Below are positions 1 through 5,695 of a stretch of DNA of 8,005 bases, piece after piece (position 1 is the first letter of the stretch; each line of letters starts with the position of its first letter). Position numbers and translations under genes: made by a program. This DNA comes from Nanosynbacter sp. (GTDB taxonomy: Bacteria > Patescibacteriota > Saccharimonadia > Saccharimonadales > Saccharimonadaceae), in assembly GCA_029975625.1 (NCBI GenBank), contig JARKOR010000026.1, positions 1-8,005 of the forward strand. Reading direction: 5' to 3'. The notes under the pieces are model-generated. The model ran no database searches, had not been told where the DNA came from, and was given only the letters and a program-made list of their open reading frames with translations.

Positions 1-13
1 ATGCCTCTTTGGT

Positions 14-36
14 ATGCCTCCAGGGAGGTATTTTTT
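14..36 (+). terminator. Probable intrinsic terminator of an upstream gene
   Basis: Bases 14-20 pair with 25-31 (ATGCCTC with GAGGTAT, one G-T pair) around a four-base loop, and a run of six T follows at 31-36. This is the shape of a rho-independent terminator. It would end a transcript entering from the left, 27 bases before the tRNA. The stem is short and the gene it would serve lies outside the window, so the call is moderate. Confidence 0.5.
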
Positions 37-63
37 ACTGAAACGCACACAGAAATGACTTTC

Positions 64-140
64 GGCGGCGTAGCTCAGCTGGTTAGAGCACACGGCTCAT
101 ATCCGTGTTGTCCGGGGTTCAAGTCCCTGCGCCGCCACCA
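64..140 (+). tRNA. tRNA-Met (CAT anticodon), elongator type
   Basis: A full 77-base cloverleaf can be drawn. The acceptor stem GGCGGCG (64-70) pairs with CGCCGCC (130-136), the discriminator is A137, and CCA is encoded at 138-140. The anticodon stem CACGG (91-95) pairs with CCGTG (103-107) around the loop CTCATAT, placing the CAT anticodon at 98-100. The T-stem is 113-117 with 125-129 and its loop is TTCAAGT. The normal first acceptor pair and the lack of three G-C pairs in the anticodon stem argue against initiator tRNA. A CAT anticodon can also belong to tRNA-Ile2, which is modified by TilS, but the overall sequence fits elongator Met better. The 3' end is the attachment site of the island. 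The tRNA's probable native terminator is now 7.6 kb away, at 7736-7779. Confidence 0.95.
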
Positions 141-141
141 A
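124..141 (+). repeat. Left attachment site (attL core), 18-bp direct repeat
   Basis: The 18 bases TCCCTGCGCCGCCACCAA, covering the 3' T-stem, the 3' acceptor strand and CCA of the tRNA, recur exactly at 7723-7740 in the same orientation. Upstream of the core the two copies also share part of the T-arm (GGGT and an A) with mismatches. Integration into a tRNA 3' end by a tyrosine recombinase leaves exactly this arrangement, because the element carries a copy that restores the tRNA. Confidence 0.85.
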
Positions 142-243
142 TTTACAGGCAAAAGCTAATTAAATCAGTTAGTTGATTGCCCCATTGAAAACCTCTTTTC
201 GATTCTGCGCACACAATGTGCACACCCGGAAAGGGGTTTTTTC

Positions 244-1085
244 ATGTCCAAACACCTGCTGTTGACCATCCGGGGGTTCTCTTTCCGCATGCGGGTCCCC
301 CGGGACCTCCAGGCGCTCATCGGCAAGCGCGAACTCAAGAAATCGCTGAAAACGTCAGATTTGAGGACGGCGGAGCGGCTCGCCGCACTTTGCGAGTGCC
401 GGCTCTGCAGTTTTTCCAGTATCTCAGAAGGAATCACATGGCCAAATCCGATTATAACTTTGCTTTTGCCATCGGCTCGATAACTAGAAAATCCGACGGC
501 TCCGTGCAGGTCGAGGGGGTGAAAACGGATCCGAACAGGCCGGTCGAAGAGGAACTCGCCCTGATAGACCGCGTCATGCAGCACCTGAAGGATATGTCGC
601 CAGCAGCCCCGCCGAGCGGGCCGGTTGTGCCCGCCATGCTTCCAGTACCGGTGCCGGCAGTCGAGCAGGCAGCGATTAGTCCCACCATAAGCGCCGCCAT
701 CAAAGAATACATCGTTGAGGTGCAACTGAACAATGCCTAGCGTGACGCGTACAGGCACTAGGTAGAGGAGTCGTTGAACAGGCTCAAAGACATCCTTAGG
801 GATCAACCGCTGTCGTCGCTTACCCGCCAAAACGTGGTGACCTTTTTCGACACCCTGCAGAAGCTTCCCCCCAATATCAATAAAAACCCCCTGTACAAGG
901 ACTGCAGTGTCGAGCAGATTCTCAGGATGAAGTTACAGCAGGAAGATCGACCCGAAAACGGTGAAGGTGAAATTCCGGAAGCGAAAAAACGGGCATTTTC
1001 GTCGTCGCCAGTTGATTGGGGCATGTCTGTTCCGACATGCTGCGTCGTTAAATGGGGAGGGCATCAACTCCCTGGTGATACATAA
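244..1085 (+). pseudogene. Decayed tyrosine-recombinase integrase (N-terminal part only)
   Basis: The first frame (ATG 244) begins with a recognisable integrase N-terminus: a YFR-like stretch, then RVPRDLQALIGKREL and SLKTSDLRTAERLA, the pattern seen before the core-binding domain of island integrases. Near base 405 homology moves to the next frame (QFFQYLRRNHM onward), so a frameshift is present. That frame continues through a SAM-like core-binding region but is broken by TAG at 738-740 and 759-761. After the second stop it resumes in frame with LTRQNVVTFFDTLQKLPPN and KNPLYKDCSVEQILRM (up to about 930), a typical core-binding segment. Nothing resembling the catalytic domain (R...HxxR...Y) follows; the frame runs in unrelated sequence to TAA at 1083-1085. 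It is the former integrase of the island, adjacent to attL as expected, and cannot make an active enzyme. Confidence 0.8.
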
Positions 1086-1265
1086 TACAGATAAATCAGA
1101 TAATTGTGTCACAGCTTTTGTGTCGGTTCGAGTCTCTGCCGACTGTTCCGGGAACCAGAGATGCTTTCTGGGAAACCGCCCGAGCCAGTTATGTTGCAGA
1201 CACTGTGTCTGTTGATACCCTGTATTCCGGGAAGTGGTTCAAGGACCGGAAAAAATTTTCACGAT
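936..1265 (+). other. Non-coding junction between integrase remnant and MerR gene, with short inverted and repeated motifs
   Basis: No convincing gene is seen in this stretch; the open frames here lack a ribosome site and any family resemblance. It contains a perfect 7-bp inverted repeat GCATGTC/GACATGC (1021-1040, six-base loop) and a near-perfect 15-base palindrome CAGACAC-T-GTGTCTG (1197-1211). It also holds three copies of TTCYGGGAA at 1146-1154, 1166-1174 and 1225-1233. The inverted repeats have no T-tract, so they are not classic terminators. They may be protein-binding sites or leftovers of the deletion that removed the integrase C-terminus. Confidence 0.5.
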
Positions 1266-1299
1266 AACTTGACACTTAAAATGTCAAGTTGTATATTAT
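1266..1299 (+). promoter_or_regulatory. Promoter with HAIR-like operator for the MerR gene
   Basis: A consensus -35 TTGACA (1269-1274) and a near-consensus -10 TATATT (1292-1297) are separated by the ideal 17 bases. A perfect inverted repeat, AACTTGACA (1266-1274), seven bases, TGTCAAGTT (1282-1290), covers the -35 box and fills most of the spacer. The CTTGA...TCAAG ends and the 7+7+7 layout match the HAIR element (CTTGAGT-N7-ACTCAAG) bound by HspR, itself a MerR-family repressor. The simplest reading is autoregulation by the adjacent MerR protein. The predicted start of transcription falls at about 1304-1305, on the start codon itself. Confidence 0.85.
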
Positions 1300-1304
1300 G
1301 TAAC

Positions 1305-1925
1305 ATGGAAAACGAAATATATACAATTTCGGAACTTGAGAGACTGACGGGGTTGGGTCGCCGGACGATCCACTTTTACACGAAAGAAGGGCTCATCCCG
1401 CCACCGGAAGGTGCGGGAGGGGGGGCCCGTTACGGTGAGGAGCATCTCCTGCGCCTCAAGCTTATCGGCGAGTTTCAGAAGTCCCGCCTAAGGCTCGATG
1501 AGATCAGGGATGCACTGAATATCATGTCCATAGAGGAAATGCGGTCTCGCGTAGATAGGGCAGAGGCAAATATTCATCAGGTGCGGGACAAGGAGGACCT
1601 CAGCCGTTGGTTATCGGCAGGGGATCTGGTGACTGAAACTTTTTCGTCGTTGAATTCTCAAGTTTTGTCTATGGATTCGGGCGACGTTGAGCCCATATCA
1701 TTTCTGAAGATTGGCAGGGAGCGTCAATCCAAGCAGAAGCAGAGTCCAGTTGGTCGTATCCAGAACGTCAGGGCCTCTCAATCGGTGCGAGAAGAATCTT
1801 GGCAAAGGTACAAGGTTGCTGAAGGGCTTGAGGTCAACGTGCGGTCAGATATAGTAAGGCGCCACCGGCAGATGATCATGAAGCTGCTCGAAGAGTTGAG
1901 TAGGAACATCCGAGAGGAGGGGTGA
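1305..1925 (+). CDS. MerR-family transcriptional regulator (HspR-like operator)
   Basis: The 206-aa protein has an N-terminal MerR winged helix at about residues 5-72: YTISELERLTGLGRRTIHFY is the helix-turn-helix, followed by the wing KEGLIPPPEG and ARYGEEHLLRLKLIGEFQ. A helical, charged linker (73-105) and a less typical C-terminal part (about 106-206) follow, the latter ending in WQRYKVAEGLEVNVR and an amphipathic helix. No metal-binding cysteines of the MerR metal-sensor type are visible, so the C-terminal part may bind another ligand or a protein. ATG 1305 is preferred because the promoter directly precedes it. The frame is open from further upstream (ATG 1281 is in frame), but a start there would lie inside the operator. 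There is no Shine-Dalgarno sequence before 1305, consistent with a leaderless mRNA. It ends one base before the VWA gene and almost certainly shares its transcript. It probably represses its own operon, by analogy with HspR. Confidence 0.88.
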   Translation: MENEIYTISELERLTGLGRRTIHFYTKEGLIPPPEGAGGGARYGEEHLLRLKLIGEFQKSRLRLDEIRDALNIMSIEEMRSRVDRAEANIHQVRDKEDLSRWLSAGDLVTETFSSLNSQVLSMDSGDVEPISFLKIGRERQSKQKQSPVGRIQNVRASQSVREESWQRYKVAEGLEVNVRSDIVRRHRQMIMKLLEELSRNIREEG

Positions 1926-1926
1926 T

Positions 1927-3909
1927 ATGAATGCACAGGCAAAGTTCGATCTCCCGAAAGTCCCCGCAGGTAAGCCGTTCACGGTCAGGCTCATGCTCGC
2001 CATCGGGGGTCCGGAACAATCTGTCAGCAAGCGCAGCCCCCTCAATATCTCCCTGGTTTTGGACCATTCCGGCTCGATGTCGGGGGGGAAGCTTGCAAAT
2101 GTCAAGGAGGCCACTAGGTTGCTTGTCAATCAACTCGCAAAGGATGACGTGTTTTCCCTCACCATCTTTGACGACAAGGTAAAGCGGCTCATTAAACCTG
2201 TGAAAATTTGCGAAGCAAGGGACCTTGAAAGCGTCATCAGCGGCATCCGTTCAGGTGGTTCTACCTATCTCAGTGGCGGCTACGAGGCAGGCTGTGCGAT
2301 GGCGGCTGAAAATAAAGGATATGGATGTGTGACCCGGGTGATGTTATTGACTGACGGGCTCGCCAATGTGGGGATCCAGTATCCGGAGCAGTTTGCCGCT
2401 TATGCCGAAAAAATGCAGAAGGAGGGAATCGCGACTACCACTATCGGGGTCGGGGATGACTATGACGAATTTCTGCTTGGTAGGATTGCCGAGCATGGCG
2501 GCGGCGGTTCGTACTTCATCGAAACCCCCAATGACGCACCGGCTGTGTTTACCGAGGAGTTCGGCTGTCTCCTGGCTCTGTCCGCCACCGACTGTAAGGT
2601 TCGGTTCTTGCCTGATTTTGAAGGCATACGGTTTGACCAGCTCAACACCTACAAGATCGGTGACGATGGTGCATATCTCCTCGGAGATGTCTACGGAGGA
2701 AAAAACAAAACCCTGGTGTTGGAGCTGGAGCTGCCGCCTTTTGATGCCGCCGGGGAAATCACGGTTGGTCGCTTTGATATTGCCTATCGGGATGCGACCA
2801 AGGCTGATGCCGGAACAAAATCCATGAGCGTTCCGGTAGCGCTCTACGCTATTCCAATGAGTCAGTTTGTCGGTATAACTCCCGACAATGAAGTTATCCT
2901 TGCGGCCTGTTTCCTGATGGTGGCCCGCGCCAAGACTGAGTCCATTTCTCTTGCCGACAAGGGTCGCTACGCTGAAGCTGCGGATTTGCTGGACAAGTAT
3001 GTCAAAGCATTGAAGGCTCTGGGCATGACGGACGGAGCTTTGATGAATGAACTTCGGCAGCTTGAACGCCGATCCCGTGAACTGCGGGAGCGGGGAAAAG
3101 ATTTCTTTACAGTGAACGAGCGCAAAAGGATGTACTACGAGTCGGGCATGATGTCAAAGTGCAGGATGGCGAACTACTATGCCATGATGAATCGCAGGGA
3201 GGATCCTGAAACTGAAAGGGCTCAACGATTCACCTGTTACAATCATAGCGGGCATATTTGGGCTGAGATAGGTAATGAAAAATGTCTTATAGACACGGGT
3301 ACGCTCACTAGCTTCGGAGAAATCAGCGAACTATTGTTGTGCGGCCAGAGGTTCTGTCTGCAGCCTGACTACCTCGGTCATGATGTTTCAGAACTCGGGA
3401 AACTTGTCGGGACCCGCATCAGTGCCCTCATCGGCGTCGATATTCTGAACAAATTCGATACTGTAATCGATATTGCTGAGGGTACTGTGGCGTTTGTCGG
3501 TAAATCGATACCTTTTCATGGTGTTCCCATCCCGACTCGCTATTTTCAGGGGATCCCCATCGTCAGGTGCATGGTCGGTAATCAGGAATTTGATCTCTTT
3601 CTTGACAGCGGAGCCAAGCTCTCCTTCCTTGACCCGTCGATTTCCTCAACCTATGAACGTATAGGAGAGGATACGGATTTCTTTCCCGGCTTCGGTGAGT
3701 TCAGGACGGACACATATCGGGTACCACTTGTGATTGGGGCGGAGAGCCTAGAACTTGGCGTAGGGGTGCTGCCCGGCATCCTGCAGATGACCCTGTTACT
3801 TGCGAAAGCCAACGGCATTATAGGTTCGGCCCTGTTCAATGAGTTTGCCGTATGTCTCTCGGCACGCGAGGGAGGTGTAACAATTAAAAAACACCTAGAT
3901 GGCCTGTAG
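1927..3909 (+). CDS. VWA-domain protein fused to a two-lobed retropepsin-like aspartic protease domain
   Basis: The 660-aa protein has no signal peptide or membrane span and is probably cytoplasmic. Residues about 40-220 form a von Willebrand factor A domain with the metal-ion-dependent adhesion site: DHSGS (46-50), GGSTYLSGG (110-118, with the MIDAS Thr) and LLTDGLANVG (140-149). A beta-rich segment (about 220-310) and a helical segment (about 320-400, GRYAEAADLLDKYVKAL) follow, as in other VWA proteins. The C-terminal 220 residues hold two lobes that each look like a retropepsin: CLIDTGTLTSFG (453-464) then ALIGVDILNKFDTVID (500-515), and LFLDSGAKLSFLD (557-569) then GIIGSALFNEFAVCL (630-644). 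Each has the hydrophobic-D-T/S-G loop and the later hydrophobic-hydrophobic-G turn, so one chain could supply both catalytic aspartates (D456 and D560). Start ATG 1927 has a strong GAGGAGGGG site and lies one base after the MerR gene. Proteolytic activity is inferred, not shown. Confidence 0.85.
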   Translation: MNAQAKFDLPKVPAGKPFTVRLMLAIGGPEQSVSKRSPLNISLVLDHSGSMSGGKLANVKEATRLLVNQLAKDDVFSLTIFDDKVKRLIKPVKICEARDLESVISGIRSGGSTYLSGGYEAGCAMAAENKGYGCVTRVMLLTDGLANVGIQYPEQFAAYAEKMQKEGIATTTIGVGDDYDEFLLGRIAEHGGGGSYFIETPNDAPAVFTEEFGCLLALSATDCKVRFLPDFEGIRFDQLNTYKIGDDGAYLLGDVYGGKNKTLVLELELPPFDAAGEITVGRFDIAYRDATKADAGTKSMSVPVALYAIPMSQFVGITPDNEVILAACFLMVARAKTESISLADKGRYAEAADLLDKYVKALKALGMTDGALMNELRQLERRSRELRERGKDFFTVNERKRMYYESGMMSKCRMANYYAMMNRREDPETERAQRFTCYNHSGHIWAEIGNEKCLIDTGTLTSFGEISELLLCGQRFCLQPDYLGHDVSELGKLVGTRISALIGVDILNKFDTVIDIAEGTVAFVGKSIPFHGVPIPTRYFQGIPIVRCMVGNQEFDLFLDSGAKLSFLDPSISSTYERIGEDTDFFPGFGEFRTDTYRVPLVIGAESLELGVGVLPGILQMTLLLAKANGIIGSALFNEFAVCLSAREGGVTIKKHLDGL

Positions 3910-4092
3910 CCAGTAAAGGTCCCAGTTTGGTTGGTTAGTATAAAACGACGTATTGTGTCGCATGCGTTTGTTACACTACCTTCACTGCCTTTTAATCCTT
4001 CTGCGAAAGGGTGCACAAGCGCATCGCGGTTCGAGAGAGGCTGATTCGATTCTATTCTCCGGTTTTCCGCCAAGAGCGGAGAGGAGGGAAAC
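3910..4092 (+). other. Gap of 183 bp within the gene cluster; possible second promoter, no gene seen
   Basis: The stretch carries no credible gene. A TATAAA (3939-3944) could be a -10 box but lacks a good -35 partner, so a separate promoter for the downstream genes is possible rather than supported. No HAIR-like repeat and no hairpin followed by T residues is seen, so read-through from the VWA gene also remains possible. A strong ribosome site (GAGGAGGG, 4081-4088) closes it. Confidence 0.4.
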
Positions 4093-5082
4093 ATGAACGG
4101 TATCCTTAAAGCGTATCTTGACAACGTTGAGTTCGGCGAGATGAAGGTCTTCGGGGGTATGGGGGTTCTCCCGGTTTTCCGGAAGGGGTACGACGCCCTT
4201 GACCACCTGACCCTGAAAGAGGCATTGGATCAGGGAACCCTTGTTATCGGTGAGGTGAGCCATGCCGGGTCAGTCCCTGAACTGAAGGCGACTAACAGGG
4301 GATCCCTGTCCGTCCTGGTCCTGGACGGCGAAGAACTCGTCGGGGCGAAGCAGAATCGGGTTCTCAACACCACCATACTCATCATGGGCGGTTCGGAGGT
4401 CGTTGTTCCGGTATCATGTACCGAGCATGGGCGCTGGGTACACCAATCCGAGCACTTCGGGGATTCCGGGATCATGATGGCAAGCTTTCTTCGCTCGGAA
4501 AAGAACCGCTCCGTCTCTGAATCGCTCTATTCCAACCGAAGCTACCGTTCGGACCAGTCCATGGTATGGGACGGCATTGCAGAGATGCACCGTGCCGGGC
4601 GGACCAGTTCGAGCACCGGGGCCATGCGTGATGCCTACGAGCAGAAATCCGCTGAAATCTCCGAATACGTCGCCGCGTTCCCGTGCCTTGAATCCCAGTG
4701 CGGCATGCTGGCCTTCATACATGGGCACGTGGCCGGTCTCGATGTAGTCCCCTGCCTCCCGGCCTACCGTTCGCTGCATCGCAAGCTCCTGACGAGCTAC
4801 GCCATGGAGACGCAGATCCGCGGGAAAGGCGGCGACAGGCATCCGACATCCGAACAAGGCACAGCGTTACTGAAGAAGATCTCTTCCTGCTCCGAGAGCA
4901 AATTTCCATCTGTCGGGGAGGGGGACGACTTCCGCTATGCAGGACTGAACATCGTCGGTACGGCCCTCATCTCCAAAGAAAAGGTAGTACACCTTGCCTT
5001 CTTCCCGACAAAAAGCGAGGAGTCGGGCGAACGGATGTCGTCTGCAAGCCGTCGGAGGTACCATCGCGAGCACATCGATTGA
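4093..5082 (+). CDS. ARPP-1-family protein (ARG and rhodanese/phosphatase-associated)
   Basis: The 329-aa protein matches from memory the ARPP-1 domain, a family named for its gene-neighbourhood link to ADP-ribosylglycohydrolases and rhodanese/phosphatase-superfamily proteins. Visible hallmarks are LTLKEALDQGTL (39-50), VSHAGSVPELKATN (55-68), the strongly conserved block LDGEELVGAKQNRVLNTT (77-94) and VPVSCTEHGRW (105-115). A helix-rich central part follows (about 120-240), then a C-terminal segment (about 265-329) with HLAFFP. There is no signal peptide. The biochemical activity of the family is not known to me. The two genes directly downstream are a phosphatase and an ARG, the partners for which the family is named, which supports both the assignment and a joint function. 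Start ATG 4093 is chosen for its GAGGAGGG ribosome site at 4081-4088. The stop is 15 bases before the phosphatase start. Confidence 0.85.
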   Translation: MNGILKAYLDNVEFGEMKVFGGMGVLPVFRKGYDALDHLTLKEALDQGTLVIGEVSHAGSVPELKATNRGSLSVLVLDGEELVGAKQNRVLNTTILIMGGSEVVVPVSCTEHGRWVHQSEHFGDSGIMMASFLRSEKNRSVSESLYSNRSYRSDQSMVWDGIAEMHRAGRTSSSTGAMRDAYEQKSAEISEYVAAFPCLESQCGMLAFIHGHVAGLDVVPCLPAYRSLHRKLLTSYAMETQIRGKGGDRHPTSEQGTALLKKISSCSESKFPSVGEGDDFRYAGLNIVGTALISKEKVVHLAFFPTKSEESGERMSSASRRRYHREHID

Positions 5083-5097
5083 AGAAGGGGATGACCA

Positions 5098-5695
5098 GTG
5101 GACAATGCCAAAATAAATAGAAGCATCGTTTCCCCGCTGCGGATAGACGCAGTTGCTGTCCCGGGCACCGGCGGGCTCATCGGCATGACCATCTGCCCGG
5201 GAAGATTAGAGCATGAGGGATTTGGAGATCCTTCCGGTCCGTGGAAGCGGGACCTGGATCTGGATCTCCAGGTCATCCTTGAATGGAAGGCCGATGCCCT
5301 GGTTACCCTCATTGAGGATTTCGAGTTCGAACTGCTCGATGTCCCCGAACTGCCGGACAAGGCCCGTGAATATGGGATTCGCTGGATGTACCTCCCCATC
5401 GTCGATGTCAGGATTCCGGATGAGGTGTTTGAAGAACAATGGGAGACTGCTGGGGCGGAGCTTCGCCGTATCCTTCGAGAGGGTGGACGAGTCGTGATCC
5501 ACTGCCGTGGGGGGCGCGGCAGGACCGGCCTGGTTGCTCACCGAGTTCGGCATGTCTCCGCAGGAGGCGATCCGGAGGGTCAGGGGCGCTCGGCCGGGGA
5601 CCATCCAGACCAGGGAGCAGGAAGAGTATGTCAGAAAATGCGCAAATTCGTCGACTGAGCGTAAAGAGTATGGAAGACAAAGAATTAAAGGATAG
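5098..5695 (+). pseudogene. CDKN3-like dual-specificity protein phosphatase, frameshifted after the active site
   Basis: The first frame (GTG 5098, ribosome site AAGGGG at 5085-5090) encodes a cysteine phosphatase of the dual-specificity / CDKN3-like type. It has GLIGMTICPGR near residues 26-36, WKADALVTLIEDFE (63-76), LPIVDVRIPD (99-108; D103 is the likely general acid) and the phosphate-binding loop HCRGGRGRTG, with nucleophile C136 and R142. Right after GRTGLVA the homology moves to the +1 frame, where LLTEFGMSPQEAIRRVRGA, RPGTIQ and REQEEYVRKC complete the fold and run to a stop at 5693-5695. The unshifted frame gives an unrelated tail and stops at 5656-5658, for a 186-aa product. That product keeps the catalytic loop but loses the C-terminal helices, so activity is doubtful. 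A sequencing error or programmed shift is possible but less likely. It overlaps the start of the ARG gene, implying translational coupling. Confidence 0.8.

Noticed and set aside
64..140. tRNA-Ile2 (lysidine-modified CAT) suggested by adjacent tilS
   Set aside because: The tRNA body resembles elongator Met more closely. Proximity to tilS alone is not evidence of being its substrate.
224..242. Hairpin ACCC/GGGT followed by six T as a terminator for the tRNA
   Set aside because: The stem is only four pairs and the bases also form the ribosome-site region of the integrase remnant. It is too weak to list, though it may act partially.
1119..1150. TΨC-like sequence (GGTTCGAGTCTCTGCC) suggesting a second tRNA fragment or nested att site
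   Set aside because: The flanks do not form a T-stem or acceptor stem, and no matching copy exists in the window.
961..1215. 84-codon open frame after the integrase remnant
   Set aside because: It has no ribosome site, a Cys/Arg-rich composition with no domain pattern, and overlaps the integrase frame end.
1104..1304. N-terminal extension of the MerR protein
   Set aside because: The frame is open upstream, but the extra residues are not protein-like and would place the start before the promoter and operator that directly precede ATG 1305.
3190..3210. Internal AGGGAGG suggesting a separate start for the protease half of the VWA protein
   Set aside because: No suitably spaced ATG, GTG or TTG follows in frame, and the reading frame is continuous, so a single fused protein is the better reading.
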